From Thereva unica (taxonomy: Eukaryota > Arthropoda > Insecta > Diptera > Therevidae), in contig OX465282.1 in the NCBI GenBank assembly GCA_949987705.1, positions 80,588,070-80,652,069 of the forward strand: a stretch of DNA of 64,000 nucleotides. The letters are read 5' to 3'. The position numbers were made by a program, and so were the translations under genes. Below, one piece after another: positions 1-9,640 of the stretch (position 1 is the first letter of the stretch; every line of letters starts with the position of its first letter). The notes beneath the pieces were generated by a model, which did no database searches, was not told where the DNA came from, and was given only the letters and a program-made list of their open reading frames with translations.

Positions 1-705
1 TTTTCTCCGTGTAGGCTTCAAGATGATTTCCACAGCAACACCACTAGCACGTCTCGTTCTTGAAAGTCCAATACTCGTAGAACGATCACATCGATACACA
101 TTGAATGAATCCGGAAAATTGAAATTCACATTATCATCCAAAAAGGTTTCAGTGAAGCACAAAATTTTGTATGGCGATAGCTCGATTTTGGTGTTTACAT
201 TCCGTTTGTTAACGATGGATCTCACGTTGTTGTAGTAAATTGGCAAACGCTGTTTATCGATGAAACAAGAGTTGTTATTTGCTGTCATCGCTGAATCGGC
301 TATTCTTTCTTCGTCTGCTGGTTTATTTTCATTTGAATGGAAGAAGTTCGTGATTTTGGATTGTGTGCGTGTATTCTGTGTGGTGTATATAAGACTCGAA
401 TTTAGGCGAACAGTAGCATCACATCTCCCTTGCGGAGAACATGCACTAATATTCCCTGTAGAACCACTTTCAGCACCGTTGACATTTGTTGTTATACGAC
501 TCGTTGAGTTACCGTGCCTAGAGCTAATCAGTTTTTTGACGAAAAGTTGTGGATTTTTATTCCAATTTCATCCGCGATTTCAATTATATCTTCGTTTTTT
601 TGGTCCACATCAGTTGAATTCTTTTTTGTTTGACTTTCCTTTTGTTCTTCAGTTTTTTTCATTTTGGCATTTCGTTCAGGCGACAATTGGCTGGTTAACA
701 GTGTT
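1..705 (-). pseudogene. LINE endonuclease fragment (CR1/Jockey-like), runs off left edge
   Basis: Read on the minus strand, positions 567 down to 1 are open without a stop. They encode the start of an apurinic-type endonuclease as in the ORF2 of CR1/Jockey-type non-LTR retrotransposons: YYNNVRSI near the start of the domain, then LCFTETFLDD (the E of the metal site), YRCDR and SGVAV. In this family the enzyme nicks target DNA to prime reverse transcription. Upstream (690 to 528) a second frame holds a charged, Lys/Glu-rich stretch ending in IIEIADEIGIKIHNF, which may be an ORF1 tail; the two frames disagree, so there is at least one frameshift near 540. The LINE stops abruptly at about 705, where the MULE begins. 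The reverse transcriptase would lie outside the window. Clade assignment is tentative. Confidence 0.7.
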
Positions 706-715
706 GGCATAAAGT

Positions 716-1898
716 GTGATTGTGTCCAAATTACACAAAATATGGGAACAAATAGGTAGTGCAGTCGGTTTGAAGGCCTCAACGGTGTATTCCTATGTGT
801 GCAGTGATATTTATCATATACGCCGGCAGTTATTTGGACGTGAAAACCCTGTCACCGAAGAAGAATCAGGAGAAAAAAGTTTTCACGTACAAGAACTAGA
901 TGCATCAATTGCATCATTGGAGAGAAGTGTCGACTGCGATGACAAATTTTTATTCCGGATTCAAAAGAAGACATTTGAAGAGCTTATCACGGAGGTGGAG
1001 CACTACGTAACAAAGAATGGGCGGAAGGAAAAAAAGAAAAAAAATATAAATTGCGGGAAGGAGCTTGGGCCGATGAAATGTCGCTCCATATATTCAACGC
1101 CATAAAAAAACATGCAGTACATTTCGACAGCCACACAATTTATAGAGACAAGAGTGGGGGCAATTTTACAGGTACGTGAACATCTTTCTGACATATCCAT
1201 ACTCAGGCACAGGTATGTGATAGATATACACTTTTTCAGCACATTGCAACTGTGGAGCTAAAATTTACGGCGAAATTGACAATTCAGGAGAAGTCCACAC
1301 CGAGGTATCCTGCTCGTTCCAAAAGCAAGGCGATGGAAAAACATGTGGGAAAAAGCAACTGCGAGGTAGCAAACGCTTGGAATTTGGGCATGCACTTTGT
1401 AAGCAGTCGGCTGATGTTTTTATTGCAAGCCAGAGAAGGATCCATCAAACTTCGGGAGATCCTACAATTATTCCAAAAACTTCAACCCTGCGTGTTTTGA
1501 AGAATGAAATGAAAGTCGCAGAATACCTGGACAAAAATCCTGTGACTGCTTTACAAATTATGAAAAATAGTCCTTTGGGGAGAAACACCATTCACGAAAT
1601 CGGGATCGACCCATTTTTTGTGCATTTTCATTCGGCTCACCAAAAAAGATTATGGAATTATTTCGCCGATAAAACCCCATTACTAATAGATTCCACATCA
1701 CTAAAGCGCAAAAAATTAAAAAATTTGATCACAGCAAAAGTCGTATTCCGTATTTACATATTGCCGTAATAAATGGACAAGGGGGTCAATTTACTGTTTC
1801 TGCAGCAATAAGTGAGACACAGGACACAATAACACTAGCAACCTAACTATCAAGATTTCTGCAGAGTGGCGCAAAGTACCCGAAGCAAGTGGTATGTT
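716..1898 (+). pseudogene. MULE-1 transposase, N-terminal half (HTH, Cys/His module, first catalytic Asp)
   Basis: Begins with a helix-turn-helix-like stretch (KIWEQIGSAVGL, then a YSYVCSDIY segment). After a frameshift near 1040 the text reads AWADEMSLHIFNAI and GGNFTG, followed by a probable intron (GT near 1173, AG near 1240). The next exon opens with HCNCGAKI, a Cys/His cluster of the kind that precedes MULE transposases. The catalytic core begins with LLIDSTS near 1680-1700, matching the first Asp position (ID-x-T) of the family. The frame then shifts to AVINGQGGQF, ISETQDTITL and LQSGAKYPKQVV, interrupted by a TAA near 1841. A GT at about 1892 looks like a splice donor. The central part of the transposase is not recognisable downstream. 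Confidence 0.6.
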
Positions 1899-2232
1899 TT
1901 TATCTAATTCTTTCTCTCTCTCTGCTCAGCAAAATTGCGGCTATAAAAAAAATATTTCCCCCTTCACATCTCTCAAATATCCATGCTCATCCTATGTATA
2001 TGTCACAAAGTTTCTGTTCCTTTCTTGGGGACACTTTTTCATTATTCTCATTTAAACGTTCCAGGTCAATATTTTCCTGTCACCCAGGAGATGAATAACG
2101 TAAAAATTCAGCGCACTCAACGAAAAAGCCGCTTGGCTGAAGAGCACAACGAAATAATTAACTCTGTTGGCGGGATAGGATAGCTCAATTAGAATCTATT
2201 TTGACATCTATTTTTTTTTCTATTTTAAATAA

Positions 2233-2340
2233 GGGTAAATTCAAAAACTAATCACTACCGCATCAATGCAGAATTCAGCTACAGACTTCAAATTAAAGTA
2301 TGTAGCTGAATTCTGCAGTGATGAGTTTTTGAATTTACCC
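2233..2340. mobile_element. 108-bp fold-back MITE, TAA target duplication
   Basis: The two halves are near-perfect inverted repeats: the left arm starts GGGTAAATTCAAAAACT and the right arm ends AGTTTTTGAATTTACCC, with a spacer of about 15 bases. TAA flanks both sides (2230-2232 and 2341-2343). Length, terminal GGG and a TWA-type 3-bp duplication fit a PIF/Harbinger-type MITE. It sits between two MULE-1 exons. Confidence 0.8.
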
Positions 2341-2343
2341 TAA

Positions 2344-3040
2344 CTTCAATTCACTACCGCTGAGTTACTTAGAATGAAATTTGTTCGCTGAGAAATTTGC
2401 CAGCCGCTGAGCTAAGCTGCTTAGTTCAGCTAGTCATCCAACTAGTTCAGCACTTAGCCGCTGCTCAGCTGCTGAGTGCGCTGGATGCGCTCAAGTAAGA
2501 AGGTAAAGTGAAGTTGCCAGCTTTAGCTCATCCCAGTTTCTCAGAATTTTGTCTATCTGTATGGTTTTGAAATTATCCACTTTTATCAGGGTTTCCGAGA
2601 ATTTCTGACATTTTTTTAGTTGTCGGGGGCTTTTCAATATTTTTTATGGTGTCGCAGAATATTTCAGTCGAGGGATTTCGGAAATTTTTCATTTTTGCGA
2701 TTTAGCCAAATTATACAAGCTTTTTAATTTTGGAAAAAAAAATATTTAGTTCATGAAAATGGTACTATTTTTGGGTTGTGTAGGGGGGTCGGTGTAAGTT
2801 TAAATTTTATTTTCGGGGTCCCCCCATATTTGGCCACCATATTGGAAAAGGTGGGCAAATGGGTTTTCCAGGATATCCCCGTAACAGCACATCTCACTCA
2901 CGCACAAGGCGTTTAAATGCAGTTGTATGAGTTTTGCCCGCCGCATCAAATTGGGCACTCTGGTCGTATCAAGTGCAGTTGAGAGCAACCTACAATTTTT
3001 TCAAATGTCTCTTCATTTTACTATTAGATTTTCATAAGTC
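2344..3040. other. No gene seen; spacer between MULE-1 exons
   Basis: I see no coding frame here. Bases 2360-2480 are rich in CTGAG/CAGC/CTTAG words that can pair with one another. The rest is T-rich. It is either a long intron or later inserted DNA. Confidence 0.5.
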
Positions 3041-3042
3041 TG

Positions 3043-4500
3043 ATGGATCTTGTCGGAAACGCGCGTAAAAACAGTGAAGATTTGAAAAAACTTTTACGTT
3101 GTCTGGAGTTTTCTCAATTCAAATCATCTCAACTTGATGACATCATACTCAGGGTGCGACTTGAGCTAGTATATAAGAAGAGTAAAGAGAGAGGGGATGT
3201 AAGATGCTTCTTCTTTTTTAATTGTCCTTTATGTTTTCCAGGTTTGCGATTCTTCCCGAGCTCTTCTGACCGCGTGTATTGCTACTTATACAAATTTTCT
3301 AAGAATAGAAGACTATTGCGATTTTTTTTATTGGACCCTATTGCCGCTGACAAAATGCCTCTTATTTCAATTGATGTGGCCCATTATTTGAAAAACTTGG
3401 CCGATTTTTTGAAAGGGGAGCGCAGAAATATTAAAGTTTTTTATTTGGCTAGTATTGGACAGCTCATTACCTGTAAGGATTTAGATGCAGCCAAGGAGTT
3501 AATTTTATGCCTGCTCCGATGTTCCCTTTCGGAGACAGATGGAAATGTAAAAAATTGCTCCAGCAAAAGAACGGAATGTCAAAAATCCAAAGATCTGCTC
3601 AAATCTTTGATCACGGATGACGTCAGCAAGGAACATGCAGAATTCGATGGCAATGCAGCGCAACCTCTTTCTCCGGGAAATATCACGGGAGATGAGGATG
3701 AGGAAGACACAGATGATCAAGAACTAAAGAAGAGAGCCACAATCTGGGAAAAACGGGCGATGGATCTACGTAAAGAAATTGAAAATAAAATTGCGTTCGA
3801 TATTGGCACTCACGACAATGCCCATTATGACCCTGATTTTGCAGACCGTTTAATAAGAGAAATCCGCCATTTGCCGATGTGGTCGCATGTATACACCCCG
3901 TTTTTCAAGGGAAAATAGAAACTCGAGTTCTTCCGTCGAGTCGAAATTTAATAAAATAAAAAATCATATCCTCGAAAAGGAAGGGAAAGCGGGGCGGGTA
4001 GATTCTACTGTGCAAAAATTATTGTAATACTACGATGGAAAATTAAAATGCATTAATGCAAGTCATCCCGTCCCCGCAAATGCAGCTGAGCCCCAGGAAC
4101 TTGTGAGAGAAGAGATTTCGCAGGGTGCCGAACAGAGTATCTTCGAGGAAACGGATAATAATATTGCCAAAGATTTTTCAATTATTGTTATCGAGGGGCC
4201 ATCAGGAAGCGCCGAGCAAAATTTCTTACAAGAAATAGACACTAAACAGCCAATCGACGGTCGACTAAAAAAACGGGCGACTTATTGTTGCGCAATTTGC
4301 CAGCAAGATATTTTCGGACTCGCGAACGGAGATGTTTGTAATGAATGCGCTGCCGATGATCATGTAGAGGAGAAGCTAGCCTTGAATGAGTTAGAAAATC
4401 ATAACGGCCTAGCACAAAAAGAGATGCAAGGGGGAAAAATAAAAAACTTAAAAGACGCTTATACCTCGGAGAAAATAATCGAAAAATTAGCGAACAATTA
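3043..4500 (+). pseudogene. MULE-1 transposase, C-terminal core and linker
   Basis: From about 3280 the frame carries LISIDVAHYLKNLADF, a second conserved Asp-His block, then ERRNIKVFYLASIGQL and LLRCSLSETDG, which match the distal part of MULE-type transposases. An acidic linker follows, then ELKKRATIWEKRAM and RHLPMWSHVYTPFF; both motifs recur in MULE-2. Near 3913 the frame shifts once and continues as SSVESKFNKIKN. From 4103 to 4500 a Cys-rich segment (CCAICQQDI, VCNECAADD) resembles a small zinc-binding linker. An A-run at 4437-4446 is a likely frameshift into the protease-like domain. The start at 3043 is arbitrary because the upstream exon boundary is unclear. Confidence 0.6.
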
Positions 4501-4519
4501 AGTTCCCATGGCAATTGGG

Positions 4520-5433
4520 CGCATCTGATCCTGAAAAATGCAACATCAATGTTGTTAAAATTCGTCGGACTGAAGGGTGGAAAATATTCATTAAGTATGA
4601 CATGTCCTTTTGACAGTATGTTCCAATTTTTTTTGGCTGCAGCATGCGATAGTCCATATGCCCGTCAAAAGATGGCAAATGAGCCGGAAAACGAATTTTT
4701 CCAGCTTATAAATTACGTCGTTGAGCACGATTATCGGCTTTCCCACCCCGTATACAAACTTAGGGCCGAATATATGATAGGGCTGAAAAGAATTGAAATC
4801 AAGGAAGGCGACCTTGTAAATATTCGATGTGATATGGCGGTGGGAAATTTGGCGACAAAGATAATGGAAAAGTCACCGAGCGTCTCCAGAGAGGTCATCT
4901 GCAATGAATGTTGCAGATCAGGTGTCCCGCTAACGCAGCAATTCCCTATCTTTATAATTCATATTCAAGATCTCCGGAACAAAAAAACGTTTAGCAACTT
5001 CGTCAACAAAAAAATATACGCGAAAATTTGCCGCAAATGCGGATCACGTCAGCGAGTGACGAATGTGAAAATAGGTATTGTAAAAGATTTTCCATGTTTA
5101 TCCAAAATTTTCAAAATAAATTAAAATATATTTTCAGGGGAAATTGTCTGCTTGGAGCCGTACACTGAGGATGTCACCGGCGGGTGTACAATTGAACTTA
5201 AAAATATTGCCACCCAATTTCGAGGACCTGATGCCTCGTATACACTATCAAGTATGGTGGTGTATTATGGCCCCGAAATAATGCGAACCGCCAACGATTT
5301 CGGACATTTCACGTCTATCCGCTACTTAGTTCCGGGTTGGGCTGAGTATGACGGATTTCAAGAATCGCCGGTCCATATGATGGAATCAAGGAAGGTCAAC
5401 CCGAAACTGCTCGTATATGCACGATGCGATTGA
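4520..5433 (+). pseudogene. USP-like (ubiquitin-specific-protease fold) domain at the C-terminus of MULE-1
   Basis: The order of motifs matches a USP catalytic domain. First comes a Cys box (LSMTCPFDSMFQFF, near 4590-4630). Next are two CxxC pairs about 40 residues apart, forming a fingers-type zinc ribbon (ICNECC near 4900 and KICRKCG near 5025). Last is a His box (GHFTSIRYL near 5300) followed by an Asp in WAEYDGF. A small intron lies between GT at 5074 and AG at about 5138; removing it keeps the reading frame into LEPYTEDVTGG. Family knowledge: USPs cleave ubiquitin-like tags with a Cys-His-Asp/Asn triad. Here all three positions are present by eye. Whether it ever cut anything is unknown. 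The frame from 4520 to 5433 is otherwise open, unlike the transposase. Confidence 0.55.
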
Positions 5434-5533
5434 GCTGCTTATGAAAAGAACAAAATCTTACATATTTTTCCGCTTTTTATATAATATAATATCATATAAT
5501 ATAATTTAGAATATTTAGAATAGAATATAATTT

Positions 5534-5984
5534 TTTGTTTTCCATTGAAAAACGGGTATAAACATGCGACCACATCGGCAAATGGCGGGTTTCTCTTACT
5601 AAGCGCACTTTGCGCGTTTTCGAGAAAATGTCATTTAAAACACCCCCTACAAAAAAATGCACACTACCACAGCACACTATCGTCGTGAGTGCCAATATCG
5701 AACGCAATTTTATCTTCAATTTCATTACGTAGATCCATCGCCCATTTTTCCCAGATTGTGGTTTTCTTCTTTAGTTCTTGATCATTCACTGCACACATAC
5801 GAATATACCGTTTATTCCTTCAAACCGACTGCACTACCTATTTCTTCCCATATTTCGTTTGATTTGGACGCAATCGCACCATTTGCAACAATTGCACTTT
5901 TTCGGTTCAAAATCTCAGCCACAACGGCTGCTCTGTCAGCCTTCGGGGGCTTTCCACGCCGCAAATTAGACTGATCACTACTCA
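5534..5984 (-). mobile_element. MULE-2: internally deleted inverted copy of the MULE
   Basis: On the minus strand an ATG at 5984 opens the complete N-terminus that MULE-1 lacks (SNLRRGKPPKADRAA, then EIWEEIGSAVGL). After YVCS-equivalent sequence the text jumps straight to ELKKKTTIWEKWAMDLR and then RETRHLPMWSHVYTRF, which in MULE-1 lie about 2.9 kb further on. It is therefore an internal-deletion derivative, lacking the DDE core and the protease-like domain, lying tail-to-tail with MULE-1. It could also be one arm of a long inverted-repeat element. Confidence 0.7.
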
Positions 5985-6029
5985 TTTTTATATAAATTTG
6001 GGTAATTTATAATTTATTAATTTATAATT

Positions 6030-6580
6030 TAATCCTTACTAATATAATAAATGCGAAAGTAACTCAGTCTGTCTGTCTGTTACGCTTTCACGCCTAAACC
6101 ACTGGACCGATTTTGATGAAATTTGCTACAGACATAGTTTATACCTTGGAGACGGACATAGGCTACTTTTTATGGGGAAAAAAGGGTTGAAGGGGGTGAA
6201 ATGGGGTTCAATAAGTTGTAAGGGGATTTTTTTTCTTTACTTTTTTTCTATTGTATAAAAAGTAACTGACTGACAGACAACGCACAACCTAGACCGCTAG
6301 AGCTAAAGAGCTGAAATATTGACAGTGCATCCCTATAATGGCGTGGACATCCACTATAAAGCGATTTTTCGAAATTCATCCCCTAAGGGATGAAATGGGG
6401 TCAACTTAAAACCGCTGGAGCTATAAGGCTGAAATTTTGACAGTGCATCCCTATAATGATGTGGACATCCACTAAGAAGCGATTTTTCGAAATTCATCCC
6501 CTAAAGGGGTGAAATGGGGTTTACCCAAACCGCTGGAGCTATAGGGCTGAAATTTTGACAGTGCATCTGTTTCAGCGCGA
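6030..6580. repeat. Dispersed insect repeat (Helitron-like) with 118-bp tandem units
   Basis: Starts ACTAATATAATAAATGCGAA, followed by GTCTGTCTGTCTGTTACGC and CCGATTTTGATGAAATTTG. I recognise this as a very common non-autonomous repeat edge in insect genomes, often assigned to Helitrons. From 6293 three starts of ACCGCT(A/G)GAGCTA at 6293, 6411 and 6529 show a tandem period of 118 bp (about 2.4 copies). The superfamily call is from memory and uncertain. Confidence 0.5.
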
Positions 6581-7072
6581 AACAATAACACTCCATATTC
6601 GCAAAAATAACCTGAAATATTTATCAATCTAAACAATCAAACAATTTTAAATAGAAAAATAAAAAAAAACCTTTTAAAAGAATTCAATTTTACTCTAAAA
6701 AAAAAAACACGAAATTACACAAGACAGTACACATGTAAATAAACACTAATTAAAAAATAATAAATAAAAACTAAAAATGAATAATAGAAATAACAGAAAA
6801 CCTAAAAAAGAATAATAAATAAAACTAAACACCTTTAACTTAAATCATATTTTAAAAACTTAAAACTAACACTACACAAACAAACATCCAAGCATAAACC
6901 TAAAAAGAAATAAAAAATTATACGAAAATAACATAAAACAATTACCAATTAATTCAGCAACCAACGTAATTATCCCTAAAATATACAAAAAATATTAGTA
7001 AAAAATATCAAAACAAAACATTGAAGATACTTACCTCACACGAACTGTCAACAGCAATCAGCTGATTGCAAA
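6581..7072. other. A-rich spacer, no gene seen
   Basis: Strongly A-rich sequence with many short AAT/AAA runs; no coding frame, hairpin or element edge could be recognised. Confidence 0.6.
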
Positions 7073-7081
7073 CGGAAACCC

Positions 7082-7512
7082 AGGGAGACTATACAAGGAG
7101 TTATAACTCCGTGTTGTCACTTTTCGTTTGATTAATGAGGGCGCCACAGTCACATGTACCCCAAAAAACATGGCCGAGTATATTCATCCGGTTGATGGCA
7201 AAGTCCGTTAACTGCTAAGATATTTTATGTTTACGCCGAACTTAAAAAAATCAGCTTCTAAATTGGATTTATATCGATGTCATTTTTCGTATTTAACCAA
7301 TTTATGAATTTTCCAATGAATTTTTATTATTTTCCAATGAATTTTTTTTGCATTGCTTCATTTTCGGGTAAAATTCAGCTAACTTCAAGTGGGGCACGTC
7401 AGCTTTAGGCGACATCTGTAGCAAACAATGAACTAGAAGTTTAGTTTCTGCTACCCATCCATTTCCGGTTATTTTTCCCATAAGAGTTATATCTCCTTGT
7501 ATAGCCTCCATG
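7082..7512. mobile_element. MULE-type MITE, 9-bp TSD
   Basis: Terminal inverted repeats of about 28 bp: the left end has GACTATACAAGGAG at 7086 and the right end is its imperfect complement (CTCCTTGTATAGCC near 7495). CGGAAACCC is present directly outside both ends (7073-7081 and 7513-7521). A 9-bp duplication is typical of MULEs. No coding frame is inside. Confidence 0.75.
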
Positions 7513-7528
7513 CGGAAACCCTTTAAAA

Positions 7529-8101
7529 CAGTGATTCTTAACCGGTGGGCCGCGGCCCTCTAGAGGGCCGTAAGAAGTTTTGCCGGGGGCCGCCAAAAAT
7601 TCATGAGTTTTCATTAATTGTGAAGTTTGAATGTTATATAAATAGACAAGGCATTAATAGGCAAGCCATTTTTGTATTGGCCTCGATTCCCAGATCCGAC
7701 GGGAGGGAAGTGAGTTGCGGATTTGACACTTTGCGATCCTCAGATCCGCAACCCCGAATTTCTTTTTGACATTTTCCGCGCTGTAAAAGTGTGATCCGCA
7801 ACAAATTTTCTGCGGATTTGAACGACAAATGCGCCTGAGATAATCCGACATCATATATTTCATTATCGCGTGAGTCTTTACTCCGAATTTTCGATTTAAA
7901 CCAATCCGGGACTGCGGATTTGAGAATCGCAAAGTGTCAAATCCTCACTCACTTCCCTCCCGTCGGATCTGGGAATCGAGGCCATTTATTATATAAAAAA
8001 ATAAAATTAATAAATATAAATTATTATTAAAAAAATGGGGGTCACAAACAAATTTTGAAATATTTGGTGGGCCGCGAGTATAAAAAGTTTAAGAACCACT
8101 G
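7529..8101. mobile_element. hAT MITE, 8-bp TSD CTTTAAAA
   Basis: Left end CAGTGATTCTTAACCGGTGG, right end the complement of CAGTGGTTCTTAAACT, the classic hAT terminus. GTGGGCCGCG occurs as a subterminal repeat on both sides. CTTTAAAA flanks at 7521-7528 and 8102-8109, an 8-bp duplication as expected for hAT. The left TSD shares its first base with the right TSD of the neighbouring MITE. Confidence 0.9.
7679..7983. mobile_element. Fold-back element nested in the hAT MITE
   Basis: About 70-bp inverted repeats at each end, beginning GGCCTCGATTCCCAGATCCG. ATT lies outside both ends (7676-7678 and 7984-7986), suggesting a 3-bp duplication. It could instead be an original part of the hAT MITE. Confidence 0.7.
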
Positions 8102-8339
8102 CTTTAAAATATTGGAACTATCGTCGCCATTTACAAGTAGTTCCAATGGCAGGATCGCCATTTTTTTCCACAAGTGGAAATTGCTATCCCCACTTGCGAA
8201 CTCGGGGGGCTATATAATTCGAAGCACGACAAGAAATTTCGCCTTTGCGTCGATTCGAGTGAAGGTAATGTCGGTTGGATTTACAACCGCATTTAGATTT
8301 AGCTAGGGCTTAGATAGCTGGCGTGTATTTACCGCCGGC

Positions 8340-8566
8340 TCTACAGAGGTTTATTTAGGACTTATAAAATTTTTGAAGACTTGGAATTTTTTCTAAGTCT
8401 TTGAAATTAGGACTTATAAAATTTTTGATTACTTGGGAAGAAAAATAATTTTTGAAGACTTAGAAGTTTTATTCTAAGTCTTGAATTTAGGACTTGGAAA
8501 ATTTTTGGGTAGAAGAATAAATTTTTGAAAACTTAGAATTTTTATTCTAAGTCTTTGAATTTTCGG
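8340..8566. repeat. Degenerate tandem repeat, about 60-bp units
   Basis: The words AGGACTTATAAAATTTTTGA and GACTTAGAATTTTTATTCTA with close variants alternate three to four times. No coding potential. Confidence 0.6.
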
Positions 8567-9205
8567 CAAAAATATTCCAAGCTTAAAATATTATAAAATC
8601 TTTGTGTGTTCGTTCGCTCCGGTGGAGGGAACATAGCAAAAATTTGTGTATCAAATCAAGGAAATTCCGCAGTCTGTCGGGCCGGGAATTCCCTTGATAT
8701 TTTGTGTACATTTGTACACTATCAATAACAAGATTGACAGCAGTGCCGATTTTTCGCGATTTGATTATTTTGGTAGCATCAAGCCTCTCTTGATTACCAA
8801 CAGACTGCAAATAATTCCTAAGACACAGGAGCAAGATTTATTAGCAATTTATAATTGGAATTGCATTTATTAAATATTTGTTCGGCATTCGCTAACCGAT
8901 TTTTATTGATATCACTAACAAGTTGGAATTTGCCAACAAAAATATTTGGATTCAATAATAAAGATTTATATTTCAGCTCCAGCTAAGGACAACAAAGTTT
9001 AATTTAAGATTTTAATTTGAATTTAATAAAACAAAATAAAAAGAATTACAGTAGAGTAAAAATTAGATTTAATTAACTGCAAATAAGGTAGCATTGTCAC
9101 AAATAGGGAAAATAAACTTGTTTGTAAACCGACCAAACTCTTTTATGTAGAGGAACCAATCCATCCTATCCTTTTTATCATTGCAGCTAATCGACGCCGC
9201 AACAT

Positions 9206-9222
9206 TGGTCCTTCGAGCCGGA
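9206..9222 (+). other. Primer-binding site, tRNA-Tyr, of BEL-A
   Basis: TGGTCCTTCGAGCCGGA is the complement of the 3' end of an animal tRNA-Tyr including CCA. It lies one base after the LTR end, as a retrotransposon PBS should. The same 17-mer occurs at BEL-B and BEL-C. Confidence 0.85.
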
Positions 9223-9316
9223 TTGGTTGTAGGTCAAACAAGTTTATTCTGCCATATTCCACATTCTTTCACATACAGTCCAAATATTTTTATAAGTCCG
9301 TAAAATACTAACCTCA

Positions 9317-9640
9317 ATGGCCGCGACAAAAAGCGCATTGCAACAACAAGTTGCATTAAAGAAGGAGCTAGATCAGACGTTATCCAATTACAATAAAACG
9401 TCAAGAACCAGGAGAACGCCAGGATACATTAACGGGAAAATTGAAACAATTAAAGATTTGTGGAAGGGATTTAAGGATAACCATTCCCATCTAAATGCAC
9501 TAGACGCTAGTAGTATCAAGGATGAAAAAATCCAAGGCGCTCTAGCTTCATATTTAGAGAGCACTCAATTTGAAGAATTTGAAGAGACTTACTCTGAGTT
9601 TTTAGGGGATAGGCGAGACGCAATGGCTGCCATGATTATT
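9317..9640 (+). pseudogene. BEL-A gag, N-terminal 108 residues only
   Basis: The ATG at 9317 is the first after the PBS. The protein is Lys/Glu-rich and helical (VALKKELDQTLSNYNK; then KIETIKDLWKGF) and matches in position and style the gag N-termini of BEL-B and BEL-C (small helical domain, EEFEETYSEF-type motif). Capsid, zinc knuckles and pol are absent. The last few codons before the stop at 9659 come from the adjoining LTR fragment. Confidence 0.65.

Larger units (their letters stand above)
706..5440 (+). mobile_element. MULE-1: decayed Mutator-like DNA transposon with USP-like C-terminus
   Basis: The whole interval reads as one transposon gene on the plus strand in several exons and frames: N-terminal helix-turn-helix, Cys/His-rich module, DDE-type transposase, linker, then a protease-like domain. 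Compared with the sister copy at 5984-5534 (minus), about 45 N-terminal codons are missing at the left junction around 712, where the LINE abuts. No terminal inverted repeats or TSD could be found, as expected if the left end was lost. Multiple frameshifts and at least one stop make it non-functional. The MULE assignment rests on protein motifs that I recognise from insect MULE-type proteins, not on a search. Confidence 0.65.
8570..9640 (+). mobile_element. BEL-A: 5' end of a BEL/Pao retrotransposon (LTR, PBS, start of gag)
   Basis: A 5' LTR ending ...GCAACA at 9204 is followed directly by a tRNA-Tyr primer-binding site and a gag start. The left boundary of the LTR could not be fixed; AATAAAGATTTA near 8958 may be its poly(A) signal. 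The element is truncated at about 9640, where the LTR of BEL-B (opposite orientation) begins. Confidence 0.6.

Noticed and set aside
23..712. Open frames on the plus strand in the first 700 bases
   Set aside because: The minus strand is open over the same stretch and carries clear LINE endonuclease motifs; the plus frames are shadows.
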